Shown one piece after another: positions 1 to 13,700 of a DNA stretch of 64,000 nt (its first letter is position 1; every line of letters starts with the position of its first letter). Source of the DNA: Enoplolaimus lenunculus (taxonomy: Eukaryota; Nematoda; Enoplea; Enoplida; Thoracostomopsidae). The notes below the pieces were generated by a model. That model searched no databases. It was not told the origin of the DNA and saw nothing but the letters and a program-made list of their open reading frames with translations. The stretch is from the NCBI GenBank assembly GCA_030248215.1, contig JASANG010002125.1, positions 422,501-486,500 of the forward strand. Direction: 5' to 3'. The position numbers and the translations under genes were made by a program.

Positions 1-186
1 TCCATCATCAGTCCGGCGTCGTCTGTCATCGTCCGCCAACCGTACGGTGCCGTCCGTCAGTCATACGGCGCCGTCCGCTACCGTACGGAATTGTACGCAA
101 ATAACTCACGTACGATAACGATGGTGACGGACGGCGACTTTACGGGTGATGGACGGCGCCAGATGGCGCCGGGCGGCAAGTATAGC
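1..186. mobile_element. Right part of a CpG-rich inverted-repeat element
   Basis: The end (ggcaagtatagcg) is the inverse of the starts of copies at 4339 and 33831 (gctatacttttgacgacg). The interior is made of variants of ccgtccg and ccgtacgg. The left end lies outside the window. Confidence 0.6.
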
Positions 187-1449
187 GTAACTTTTACGGG
201 GAAATGAAATACACGCAACGAACGTATTGACGACTACACTTTTATGAACCCCTGGTTTTCCATTAGACTCTAATGAAGTAGGCTCAGGTTTAGACTTTAT
301 CATACGCTGCGGCTTCGCTTAGATCAGAGGTTGAACTGGCCAAAAAAAGTGCATCCGGGCCCAGCCGGACGGCGCTACCAACCAGACGGGCGTGGCCGGG
401 CCGGGCCAACCGACGTTTTTCAGCTACTGGTTTATTTTACTGTTGTTTATATGTAGCCGGTGTGATCTAAGCGAAAAGTTATCAAACACGTGTATTAGCG
501 TTGGAACCCGAAAACCACTATGACATCCATAACAAGTATCATGCAACGTTACTGCAAGAAATGCTTATTACGTAACAAATTTTAACAAAAAACCATTTCA
601 TGCCAGGCTGCAACGCCGCCGGCCATCTCGGCTGCCGGTCGATCGGTCGGCCGACGGCCGGTCCTACGTCTGACTTAGGCGCACGCAGCTTCGGATGAAT
701 TCCGGTGGCGCAGGTATTTGAGCCCCCCTTGTTCAAGCCCCGAGTGTACCTACCCAAATGGTTTTATTAATTCCGAAGGATGTATATGTTCAAATTTTCT
801 CAAAATTCTTGCTCGGGCCGCTCGTGTAATTATTCCCATTGTTATATGATAGATTAACAAAATTTTGGTAAAAAATTGGTGTTATTTTTAATTTGAAGCG
901 ATTTTTATTGATTAATTCATTTCAATCCGTGGGCATTCCTAGGGGAGCGGAGTCACTGAGGCACAGTTATCACTGGACTTGATACGGGTTTCAAAAGCTT
1001 GCGTGAAACTGTTGTGTTCAATATGTCGCAAGCTTAATACTGACATCGTCGCTGATTCTAGTTTATCCAATCTTGATTATACATACTCGCGCTTTTATAT
1101 TCCCTGTCAAAAATATCTGGACACGCCACTGGGTACAAGGATAAATACCCTTAACGCCTGCGGTTTGTGTCATGTAGAAACGATCGAACTAAATCTGTTA
1201 CCTTCACATTTCAATTATTTTTCTTCGATTTCCTGGTTGGAGCAGCTCGAAAGCACTTAATTCGCTGAATCCATCCGTTCGTTGCAATTATGAATTTTAG
1301 TTTCAAAACCGTATTTACAGATTAATTCTATCTACACCTATAACAACTAAACAACTAATCTTCTATTCATCGACTATCGTTTCACCATGTGATCTCGTGT
1401 TCCTGCGTCGGAGCGTTCACCTCCCATTGGCACAGAACGATATCAATTG
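187..1449. other. Upstream flank of slo-1, no gene recognised
   Basis: Contains GC-rich patches at 345-420 and 600-700 (ccggcc, cggtcgatcgg), then AT-rich DNA. A 93-codon open frame at 979-1260 has no recognisable family and no splice partner. The slo-1 promoter is presumably here, but no clear core element stands out. Confidence 0.4.
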
Positions 1450-1487
1450 CTAATTTCGCTTCCGTCTAGCGCGACGTAGACGCCGCC
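1450..1487 (+). promoter_or_regulatory. 3' splice site just before the slo-1 ATG
   Basis: A branch-like gctaat, a pyrimidine-rich stretch and cttccgtctag end at 1469, 18 bp before the slo-1 ATG. This looks like an acceptor for a spliced leader, as nematodes use, or for a 5'UTR intron. It is inference from one motif. Confidence 0.4.
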
Positions 1488-1715
1488 ATGTCTGGCAAAG
1501 CAGACTATAACCGTCTCCAGTGTGGGACCGATATTAATAACGTCTACGATGCGTTGACACAAAAACAACGCGAATGCTTGGAGGAACGCAAGTATTGGTG
1601 TTTTCTGCTATCGTCGATCGTAACGTTTTGTTTGAGTATGCTTTTGGTTGTTACGTGGCGAATTGTTGCGCACGTTTGTTGTCGACCGAAAGAAGACACG
1701 TTCGATGAGATCCAG
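1488..1715 (+). CDS. slo-1: slo-1 exon 1: N-terminus and S0
   Basis: Encodes residues 1-76. The ATG lies in a strong context (gacgccgccATG). [16 protein letters not shown] begins the extra BK helix S0, which puts the N-terminus outside the cell. The exon ends ATCCAG|gtacga in phase 0. An hAT MITE begins 31 bp into the following intron. Confidence 0.95.
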
Positions 1716-4700
1716 GTACGACCGGGAGTGACAGTGGGATTCTTGTAATGGCGGATCCACGGGGGGGCACCTTTTCCGTGCCCCCCCAACAGCATCTCGA
1801 CAAAAATTATATTGGGACTCAAAATGGGGACCCCCCTTTTATTTCGGTCACTACAGTATGGGTCAAAAATAAGTTTATTACCTGTGAAATTTTGGCCCCC
1901 CATTTTGAGATCCTGGATCCGCCACTGGATTCTTGGACACTTTGTCCTCACGTTTAAGGTTAAGGCTTAAGCTTAGACATAAGCTTAGGCGTATGTTTAT
2001 GCTTACTTGCTCTAAGAGTGGATGATCACTGTTTATAACAAGAGTGTGCAACTGGGTACATTCTGTGTATTAAAGAATGTACCCGGCACGCGTTGCATTT
2101 TTGGCCTATCCCCTTGTTTAGGGGGGTCTTTATGCAGTTTTATGACGTAGTAAAGGAGGAAATTGTAACCCCTCCCCCTTGTTTAAGGGGGGTGTAGGTG
2201 TACTGAAGCATACTGTTAATCTCTTGCTTAAACCCCCGCGTGGTTTTAAAGGCATTAGAATTCAACTCTTGCCATTTTGAGGTGATCAGAATTTTCTGGC
2301 TCGATTCGCTCGTTGCTAACATCGTTACTTGAAGTTATACGCTCCCGAAATTAAATCCTGGCAACGCTTTGGTGTAAAACGGATGTGTCCTGAAACTCAT
2401 AAAACCCTCTGAATCTTATGTTCGCTGTGTTCCTTGTGAGCAGTCCCGCAGTCAGGTAACCTGAATAGGTGAGGTGAAACATTTATAATGAGGGGGTATA
2501 AGGGTTTTCGATGACTTACGAGAAAGTTTAAAATTGTTTTGGGAGGGATTCTTTCAGGGGGGCTGAGCCCCCCGGCACTCCTTGGGTATGGGCCCGATTG
2601 TGAGCCATAAAGCTGCGCAACAGAAAGAAGCTTAGCTTCAAGGTATAAGCTTTGAAAGTAATCCAAGCATACAATTGCGCATTATATACATTTATTAAAA
2701 AAATGCAATTTTAGGAAGAAGAACCAGTCCTGAATGGAAAATATGCCGGGATGATGGATCATGAAAAGCCGTACGGGACACTGGGACCGCCGCTTACAGC
2801 CCAAAATTCGATCGCTGGAAACGCTGGTGCACTCGGAGGCGCGGGTGCGCAAGAAGAAATTCAAATCGGTTGGATGACAGAAGCAAAAGACTGGGCTGGT
2901 GAATTGATATCTGGTCAAAGTACTACTGGAAGAATACTGGTAAGTTGTTGAGGGCTGGTTAAATTAAAGCTTTAGTATTAGTTAACGCCGGAATACAAGC
3001 AAGCAAATTTGGTATCTCGTTTTCGTTTTATATTGTTGTTTTTTATATTCACTGTAAATTCCAATGAGTTGATTAATCAATTCAACTGGCGACTTTGTTA
3101 ATTCTGAATAAATATCAGTAACCATTAAACTCACTCTGCGTTGAGTTGAATCTCACTATGAGTTGAATTGACGCTGGGTGAGTTGGTTAACTCAGAATAA
3201 ATTGAATCAACTCAATATTCTTAGTTCTGGTTACCCTAACTCAGACTGAGTTAAAATGAACTCACTGAAATTTACATTGTTGAAAATTTTATTAAAATGC
3301 TATAAAATATATAGTTTGAAATTTTAGGTTTTGGGTAAAAATTGAAATTTTGGACATATATAATGGTTGTCATATTTTATAACCAGGTACATAATTATTT
3401 TAGGTTGTTCTGGTTTTCATACTCAGTATTGCTTCGCTGATTATTTATTTCTATGATGCCTCAAAGTAAGGTTTAAGTTAAATTTTGTCGCAGTCCAGAG
3501 CACAAATTTAATTAATATAGAATTGGGGATATTTATTTTCGATCGGTCAGCACTGGGGGGAAGGCAGGAGCTATGTCTTTTTCTAAATTCGGTCGCTGCC
3601 TCCCCGAGATTGGCTATAATACATGTATTGGAGCACTGCAAAAATGGTGAGTCAAATTGACTCTCTCCGAAATAAGTTTTTCCTGATTACACAAACTGAG
3701 TCAAAATTCAACTCCACCAGAGTCAAATAGAGTCGAATAGACGGAGTCGAATTTTGAATCAGTTTGTGTAGTCAGAAAAAGCCTATTTCGGAGAGAGTCA
3801 ATTTGATCCACCATTTTTTGTAGCGTTTGCTTTGATATTTATAATTGTATGCTTCCCCTAAAATTTCTCGATTCCCAGTAGTGTTTGTTTTTTAACAGGG
3901 CCGTTGAGATAATATCCGACAAGGTTTTCTTACAAGAAATATTATTGCCGTTCGAATGTTACCAGATATATGTGTAGTGTTTCGGCATTATTATAAACGC
4001 TCATGGCTTGCTTGAATTCATTAATATTCGCTGAATTTAGTTTTCGCAACTGAATATATTTACATTTTAGAACTAAAATTACAAAATATTTGTGTTTTTT
4101 AGAATTCCTAAAAATGTAGCGATAAAGCAATTGTTTTTTAATGGTTTCAGAGACAATTTCATGGTTGAAACGTGTGAAAAATGGTCAACGAACGCATCAC
4201 AACAAGTCGATCTGGCGTTCAACATTTTCTTTCTAATTTATTTCTTTATACGAGTGAGTTTGTCGCTGTACTCACGGATTTGATGTTTATTTTAGACACT
4301 ATTACATTTCCGCCATAATTTTTTTGAGCCTAACGACGGCTGTATACTTTTGACGACGTCCGGCGCCGTCCGTCCCTGTCTACCGTGTCTGTCACCGTAC
4401 GTCACTGTGCCCGTATCGTACGTTAATTACTCACGTAGGATACCGTATGGTGACGAACGGCGCGTTACGGTGCCGTATGACAAGCATAGCGTCCCCCTTA
4501 GTCGAATACGAGAAGTCTCAGTTACGCCAGTATTTATAAATTTAAAATATTGTGGACGAATTTGCAACGTGGCTTATTCCTAAATTGCCAGCATGATTTG
4601 AGTCTGTTTTTCACCAAAAACACAAACATTGTCTTTGAACAGAATAGTTCTTATACATTTAAGTTTAAGAATTTTCAAAGCAATTTAACGAAAGGGTTTT

Positions 4701-7700
4701 CTACGTCACACATTAGACAAAAACAACTAGAACATTAGCTGTATAACATGGTTGATAACGCAAACTTAGGAGTTAACATTTAATGTTCAGTCTGTATGAT
4801 GCAGCCTTGATTACGTATACCTACACTACCGTTTCTCAATTTACACTGGTGGCAAATTTAAATTACCGTGTTATTCGGTAATTGATTTTAATTACCGTGT
4901 TATTCGGTAATTGATTTTAATTACCGTGTTATTCGGTAATTGATTTTAATTACCGTGTTATTCTTTTAATTGGTATCAATTGCCGTGTCATTCTTTTGAT
5001 TTCAATTATCATATGTCTTTAATAGATTTCAATTGCGTCGTTGAATGAGAATGTATTAACAATAGAGGAAAACACTATGGATATATGATGGCTAATGGAG
5101 AAAGTTCCCGCGGAGGTTCTGTGTAGCAAACTTTTTCCCTCTAAACCCCCACTTTTGGTTCGGTAGTAGTAGTAGGTACGTTTTTGCATAAACCCTTTTA
5201 TGTTTCAATACTTGTATTCTTCAAAAGTTCATTCACGAATTAACAATGCAATAAAATTTAGACGTCTATATTATTAAAGCTGGAACGCCCCAAATGCGTA
5301 ATTTGTGCATCGTTTCCGCATACAACAAATATTCATGTGAACATATATATATCAACACAATTCTATACGTATACAAAAGAATAAAAACTTTATAAGGCGC
5401 CGCTATGTTTAGCAAAGTCTAATAAGCAAAACAGATTCGGTCTTCGTGTAATATGCGTTTTTGTGACAATTTCAATACGCTTTAGTATTGCTTTATAACA
5501 AACATGTTGAGCATATGCCAAACTCATCGCAGTACGAAAGTTGCACATGCGTGCAACTGCATTTTTCGCGACCTCGCCTCAGCGATGTCGTGCTTAGATG
5601 GTTGTTCGCGCATAATACGCATACGCACAGTATGTCTATTATAACTGTAATACCATCATATATATTGGTTACTTTTGGCCTGGACAGAGATAATATATTT
5701 GTTGAAGCAACACAAGGTCTGTGGATAATTAAATATATATATTGTAATTGGACGGGCTATCTCCTAGAATGCGTTTTCAATTTCGTTGGGTGGTCCCAAT
5801 TCCAGCCAGCTATGCCCGATGACCAGTTGTTACCACTGGCCGCAAACGTGACGGAGCGGCTCACAGAGTCTGTACAAATAAGTAACGAGTTTTAACAATA
5901 GTTTTGCAAGAAATATTACTTGTTACTAGTAATATTTAAAGAAGGAAAGAAGTTCTACTGAAAGGACAGGGTATGCTGTATTACTTCCTCAAATACTTTT
6001 GTTTTTAGTTCATCGCTGCAACAGACAAAGTTTGGTTTCTGCTCGAAGTCTACAGTTTTGTCGATTATTTCACCATTCCGCCATCGTTTGTTGCTATTTA
6101 TTTGCAGCGAAATTGGCTCGGTAAGTCGCGGTAACATTTACAGCAACAAATTTGGCATTTTCCGGTCGCTTGTGGTCCCGGTTCGAGATTGAACGGTAAT
6201 GTTTTGTGTATTTTTGAACGATTAGAAGTCGAAACGAGTGCAATTGCGGATAAAAAGTTTACGAACGAAGTAAGATAAAACGAGTCGCTATTTTGGTATT
6301 CAATTGCTGCGTTTGCGTGCATTTGGTGCAGTTATCGATCCGGTGTTCTTTGATAAATGCATCCGTGCGCATTTAAAATTAATGGTTCGTATACGAGCAA
6401 CTTTTTTATCCAGGATTTGAATTTTAAAATTTAAAGCCGAGAAAACTTAAAATATTATTGGTGTTGAAATTTTTTGCTTTCATTCAATGTCTAAAACATT
6501 GGAACATTCATTATTGGTTTTGTGTGTTGAATACGAAGTTTTTTTACTTTACTTCCATATTATGATTCAAGTTATCTATAAAGTTCTGCTGAAATTAGGT
6601 CTCGTAGGTATTCGCAAATGTGTATAGCACCTATCACCAGTTAGCAATACCTTTTCCACCAAGAAATGGCGGAAACTGCAAACGTTTGCTTCACATGTAG
6701 GACCAATTAAATGCTTAAAAATGCGCTAAATTTTGAGAAATCTAAAACTGGTTGGAAATTTACACGACCTATAACTTATTGCTGCATGTTTGTGTTTTAG
6801 GACTTCGATTTTTGCGTGCCCTACGTCTAATGACCGTACCTGATATCCTGCAATATTTGAATATCCTCAAAACCAGTTCTTCTATACGACTCGTTCAACT
6901 ACTTTCAATTTTCATTTCTGTATCGCTGACTGGTGCCGGCTTTATTCATTTGGTACGTTTAACCAGTTGAATGCATGCTCACGTGTAGATTGCAGTTTGG
7001 TGGGCGGTAATTTTTTTATTTCGTTGAAGAATAATTGCAGCTGAATTGCTTCGGCAAATCATATGATGCGTCAACCGAGACAACGTTGGTGTTAGTTGAC
7101 TCCTGTCTCAAACCAGTGGCAGATTCAAGATGTTGGTACGAGGGCGTAGAATAATTTTTGTTTGTTGCGACATTTTATAGTTTTAAAGCGTTTTTTTGGT
7201 TAATTTTTCGATATTTTAAAATTCATGTACCGAAAGCAGCGACTTATTTGAATTCGTGTTGTAAAACCTTAACATATTTTCTCATATTTGACTAGAAATC
7301 ACATCGAGAACCAGGGTACAACCGAAGGTGTGCTTCCGGCTGCGGCTCTGGCAGAATGGTCTACCTCCGGCTCCGGTTGAACTTCACCCCCGGCTCCGGT
7401 GTTTGTGACCTCCGGTTGAACCCTGCTGTGAATCCCGAACAAACTATTTGTGGGGCAAAATATTCAACGCGGACGGGCTATGAAGGATACTCCCCCATCT
7501 CTCCTCGATCTGCCGCTGCGTAGAACAGAAAAATATATAACTCTGAAGCTGAATAGTTTAGTTTCACCTTCTGGAATTCATTAAATTTAATTCGTTACCG
7601 TTAGAAAATAATCGTTTCCGTCCAATGGCGGATCCACGGGGGGCACCCCGGCCGTGCCCCCCCAACATCATCTCGACAAAAATTCCGTGTCGCTAGTATA

Positions 7701-10700
7701 TCGGTACGTTACACGTTATTCAGCTTCAGTTTAAATACGACCTGTATACACCTGAACTCATCATAAAACAGCGTTGATCATAAAATTAACGTTTTGAATT
7801 TTACACAGAATTAAAATTTACTCGCTGGTAGTGAACGCTATCGCTTAAACGCTCTCTGCCTCGTCTCAACCTTAATACCCCGGGGGTGAACATTTTTTAT
7901 TGTAACAGCTTTAAATATTTTCAAAAATTTAGAATTTTATAATTTAAATCAGGGAACAGTTTTGAAATTTTGCATTCCCATTAAAAATGTTTACAGTTGC
8001 TTTTAATTGATTGTGATTTTCAATTAAATTAGAATTTAATAACCGGTTATGCCAATGCAAACAAAATGTGCCGTCTGAATAATGGTAAGCCGAGTTTAGG
8101 GTTCCGCGGTGAAAAACAAGTACTTGTACACTTCCTCCAAACCGTGAGCCTATGCCTAAGGCCAGGCCTAACCAAAGCATACAAAACCTAACGCAACTTC
8201 CACAATATCATGCGTTACACCAGGTAGACTTTTCAGGGAGTACTGTGATGAACCCTGAAACTTTTATGTTTTCAGTGTTCATCGCACTACCAGCTCAAAA
8301 GTCACCTGATGTATACATGATATTGTGGAAGTTGCATTATCCTAAAGTCTACGCGTAAGCCTACGCCTGATCCTAAAGTCTTAGCCAATGCCAAAATTGG
8401 CAAAATTTGCAAACTGTGTCGGAGAAGTAGGCACTATTGCCTAAAATACATTTGTACAAACCTAATTCCAGCTTGAAAATAGTGGTGATCCGTTTCGTAA
8501 CTTTGATAATCCACAACATTTATCGTACTGGGAATGCGTATACTTTTTGTTGGTAACGATGTCCACTGTTGGATACGGCGATGTGGTTTGCCATACTGTT
8601 CTTGGACGCAGCTTTATGGTGTTCTTTATTTTAGGGGGTTTGGTAAGGACTGAGTACTACAAGCTATGAGTAACCCTGGCCGTATGGAAGAGGGTATAAT
8701 TCTACGTTAGGGCGTTTTCGTTTATGGAGCACGGGTTCAAGTATAAACAGATTAAATTTTGTTGCTGTTTTGTTTATAAAAATGTAGATCTGATATGATT
8801 CAGTGATTGTGAGAGTTAAAATTATGATGGTATTTTGTGAAAATGTCCTTTTCACTGCGCTGTTGCCATTTCGTACTTTAATGCTGTGTCTGAGTCAATT
8901 TTGTGTGTCGTCGTGTTGTACCAGTTGTGATAATTTGTGTTGCGAACGAAGCACATGTTGTTTAGTGTTTTTTCGTTATGCTCCTAGCAGGCTTTCGATC
9001 AGAATGGTCGGATTTTGAAATATTTTGCATATTTGAGCTTTTCATGACCTCCTGTGTCCATTTGGCACCGAATTTCAATTTATGAAAAAAATCATTTTTT
9101 AGGTTCCGTTGTACACAAAAATTGCTTTGTTAAAGGGTTAGACAAATTATATATCATTCGACGCAGTTTGCAGAGCTTAGTCAAACTGTGTTAAATTGCT
9201 CGCTATCAGATAAATGACAAACGGGTTATTATCAAATAACTGTGATGGGGCGCCGTCCCAAAACGCTGGTAGCTCGCTAAATCAGTTACTTGTCCGGTCC
9301 TAATAGTCAATCATGTGATGGTGCAAAATTTGTCATCGACTCAATTTTGTACTGTGGACTGAATGATTTATAAGTTGTCTTAGCCTTTTGACAAAAAAGC
9401 TTGGGTTCCAAGGGGAAACCTTGAACCTAAAAATAGAATTTTTTCAAAAATTTAAATTTTCGAGTGTAATGACAAAGGCAGGTCGTAAGAAGCTCAAATA
9501 TGCAAAAAAATTTCAAAATGCATATTTAGTAGAACACCGACTGTAAGGAAAATCCGAAAGATCCGTTCTTTATACCCCAAACATTTTAAGTGAACCAAAA
9601 ATACTCTAGTCCGCCCTAATAAGGGTGGTCCACATTTTGAGTCCCAATCAACAACAGTCTGTATCCCTAGTTAGAGTGTGTTGGTGGACGGAGTCCATAA
9701 ATCCTGACTTTAGCGCCGATAAAAGAGATCAAGACAGATGAACGGTTTGATTGCTCAAAAAGTAACAGATACTCAGACAACCCGAATTAACTTTATCCAG
9801 AAAAAATATTAATAGACATAGAAATGCAACCAATCAACCAAACGTTTCAGAACAGTCAATCTTAGCCAATAGAAAGGATATCAAAAAGAAACGTGTTGGG
9901 TCTTTGAGGGAGATTAAGAATAAATTACAATCCGTAACCGAATAACGGGGGGTACTTTCTGTAGAGACAAAATAAATATCAGCATCATCTTAATATTCGG
10001 GTCACTACAGTACTTGAGTGAGCACGTTGTTCTGATCAAGTGTAACCAGCTTGGAAGTTGCGATTATCAGTTTCTAATTTAAAGAGTTGTTTGATAACGG
10101 GCATCTGGAATGGTGTTTACAAATTGACTATTTTATCACAGCAATGTTATGTCTGTTTCTAAATTTGAAAATAGTTTTTCTGCCTAAAACTTTGCTTCTT
10201 TGCTTGCATTTCCCGTGTTCAATCGTTATTTTTGCTCCTACCGCTTTCCTAGAATACATTTTCAAATTAGTCGCTATTTTTCACTGATAGCACTGCTAAA
10301 TCTAAAATCAGGATCCAAAGCTCAAAGTTTTGTTAACATTCAGTTCTAAAATTGCGTGTCTCGTTCGCTTTGCTCGCCAGGTTTTTCGTAGTATTTAATA
10401 TGTATTACACAGGCCGCTATGAGCAATATTTGGATCCGCTACTTGTATCATCGTGTAACTATTTCGTTAAATGTTTGTAGACGGTATTTTAAACAAACCA
10501 TGAACTATTTTTAATCTTTTAAACTCTTGAAATTTTTATTCAAGTTTCGGTAGGCCAAATACGGACGCGTTCTCGACAACATAAGTCCAAACATACATTT
10601 ATTGAAAAGTTGCGTAGTCAGATTAGTTGTATTCAGGTCATCAACTTCGCTTTCCGACCTGGAGTGCCCTTGCATTGACGATCCTTAATCTGCGAGTATT

Positions 10701-13700
10701 GCTCCAACAAACGACAACAACAGCGGTCAAAAGTTATGAATGCCGCCTACCCTCGGCAACTTTTACCTATGATCGAAAATTGTCAAATCGTTTGCTAAGT
10801 AGGATGTCCCTTGACTGGGGTATGTACGTCCAAAACTCACCACACATGGGTAATCACGAGGATCCGTTTAGCTGACATTCGCCCCAGCACAACCATGTTG
10901 CGATACGAAACCAGACATCGTTGATTTCGCCTAGCCCGAAAGTAGTCAACTGAAACGGAACAATCCAGCTAAGTACACTAAGCCTAAGTGTTCCCGTAAG
11001 TCACTAATCGCAACGTGCGTAGCTAAACCAACACAGCCCTGCGATGGTATTCAACCAACGGATCTTGCTATAAAATAGTTGTGTCGCTTTGCTAAGCGAC
11101 TCCAAGTTAAAAGTGGCGAACGACTGCGAGCAACAACAGAATTTGTGAGCAGTATATCAAAATCTCGCAATGACTTGTCAACTCCATAGCGACAGCACCG
11201 ATTTCTAGAATAAAACAACAATTTAACAAGCGAATCTCTAAAATCAGTCGGCATTTCAGCAGCGCAAACTAACACGCAGTGCTACTTTCAACCGGAACTA
11301 ATATCCGGTTCGACACAACACAATTCAATTAAGAGAAACAAAGACAACGGGGTCCGTCCGGTACAGTTTTGGACTTCTGATAATTTCTTGAATTCGGTGG
11401 AATCGTGAGCGTCTTCTCTAAAGTGCAAATCTAGAACAATCCCTGGGCCGTAAATTTTGTTTCGTACTTTTGGTACAATTTGTTTCACTAAAATTTATCA
11501 CTTTAAGCTATGGTGTATAAAATATTTATGGTTAATAAGAGGCAAGGTACAATCGGAGCTCTGCCTCCGGCTCCGGTTCCGGCAGAAAATCGGTCTCTGG
11601 CTCCGGTAGAATTTTTGCCGGAGGTTCCGGCAATTTCAGTAGTAAAATTTTGCATAATTTTGCAATATTAACCTGTTTAGCGCGTTTCGTTTTACTTTTG
11701 TCACAATTTTCAGTAAAGAATTTCCGAAATTCCACAGAAAATTAGCGTAAAACCAAACAGCTTACAACACATTGATATTGGCTAAAATTAACTAATTAAC
11801 CATCATTTTTACTACCTAATTTCGCTTCGCCTCCGACAAGTTTTGTTGACCTCCGGTTCCAGCTCCGCTATTTTTCAACCCTGGTTGTACACTGACAACA
11901 GGGCCTGCTAGTCATATGGGCCCCGGGCCTCCTTGTCATACGGGCCCCAGACATCCTTGTCATATGGGCTCAGGGCCTGCCACAACCTTAATCCGGCCCT
12001 GGTTCACAGTAGGTTGTTTTTGAAAGAAATTGAGTTATTCATTGCTTGATATTACCTTGATAAAGTGTGACACCTCACAATAGTTCGCATACGATTTAAG
12101 CTTTAACACTGTTGTATTTGTGCGATTTGTCGTGATACTCAAACTGTTTTGCGGTCAGCTTCATCTTTTCAAGCGTCCGTGTTTGCATTGGCATAAATCT
12201 AAAAATTGCAATCATTTTTTGATAAAAGTTTCAAATTAGCGTTTGGTTCATTTTATACTCTACTTACTTTTTTATCTTTTGGCGATTTTTATGAAATTGT
12301 CAGGGGGGCACTCAAAACCTTAACACAGAATAGAGAAAATATTCGGGTGGGGTTGAAAATATCAAAGGCGAGAACATATCATTTCGCCTGTACCGCCTTT
12401 ACAGTTACAACTCTCACTTGTTTACCATTTTCAGTATACTTACAAACAATAGATAACGTTGTATCGATATACAACCGATTAATACTCAAAATGCTGTAGA
12501 TATAATAAAGCATAAAAATGATGGCCAATGTTACTTAACAGTTCATTAAACATATTGCTAAGCCTAAGCCTAAGCATTGATAAAAAAGTGTACACTTATA
12601 AACCTAATCCTATGCAAAAAATGCCGTCTCAAATTTAACCCTACTGTTTTATACTCACCACCAGAAACCTGGACGGTCCTAAAAGTAACATGACGCAAAA
12701 TGGTTATCACAATATATAGGGGGGGACGGCTCATGCCGTATTTTTTTAAATTAAATCTAAAACGGACCCAAACCTGTCTGAAATATTGAAGCAAAAGTTC
12801 AAAATTGAGGCACTAATTTTCTCAGCCATTTTGCGTAACTTTCTCGTTCGGTCGATTGTTTTCAGCTTGAAAATAGTGGCGATCCATTCAAGAATTTCGA
12901 AAACCCACACTACATGACGTACTGGGAGTGTGTCTATTTTCTACTGGTCACTATGTCCACAGTAGGCTACGGTGACATTCACTGTAAAACTGTACTAGGC
13001 CGCACGTTTATGGTATTCTTTATAATGGGTGGTCTGGTAAGTTGTCGTTTAATATTTTGAAGCATTGGGCCAAATTCAGTTGCACTGCGGTTTGATTGTG
13101 TGCTTGGGTTTTGCGGTTTTTTTTCCTTACTAGCGGTATAGCAGAAGACCGTACTTTTATATCCCCGATTGACACGTGCAAGTATTTTCAGCGAGAACTT
13201 GCAGCTGCACGGGACCGTAGTCAACGGAGGGGTGCACGGAGCTCAGCGCCGCCGAAAGGCGTTTTGCCCCCTATATAATTTTAAACCTTGCTTGTAAGTC
13301 ATCGAAAATCCTTGTCCGAGTTTAATGTCTTGCTACGATCTTTCTGTTGCAGCTATAATGCTCGATATTTTTTCTCACGTTTTGTGTTTTATTTTGGTTA
13401 ATTCGCATGAACCTCAGCTAACACATTGTTTTCACACCTTTGGTTTTCAATAACACTTTTTACCATTTCAAACAATTGCACGTGCTCAACCAGTTTTTGC
13501 TGTTATAGGAATGTGGCATTATGCACTCCCAATATTTGGTCTCAGGGCACGTATTTTTTATATGCGTGCTTTAGTAAATATTAGGGTTCCAAAGGAATTC
13601 CGATTCCGGCTAAAATTCCGAAAAAACTTGAGTTCCGATTCCGATTCCGACTGGCTTCTATTCCGGTGCCGGAATTCCTGATTTTCGGTTATCAGTTTTT

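Noticed and set aside
979-1260. 93-codon frame upstream of slo-1
   Set aside because: No known family, no splice partner and no start context better than chance.
5488-5895. 135-codon frame in slo-1 intron 4
   Set aside because: It overlaps a Helitron-like repeat and matches no family; slo-1 splices across it.
10560-11500. LTR or virus-derived element
   Set aside because: No terminal direct repeats and no recognisable gag, pol or envelope motif; left unassigned.
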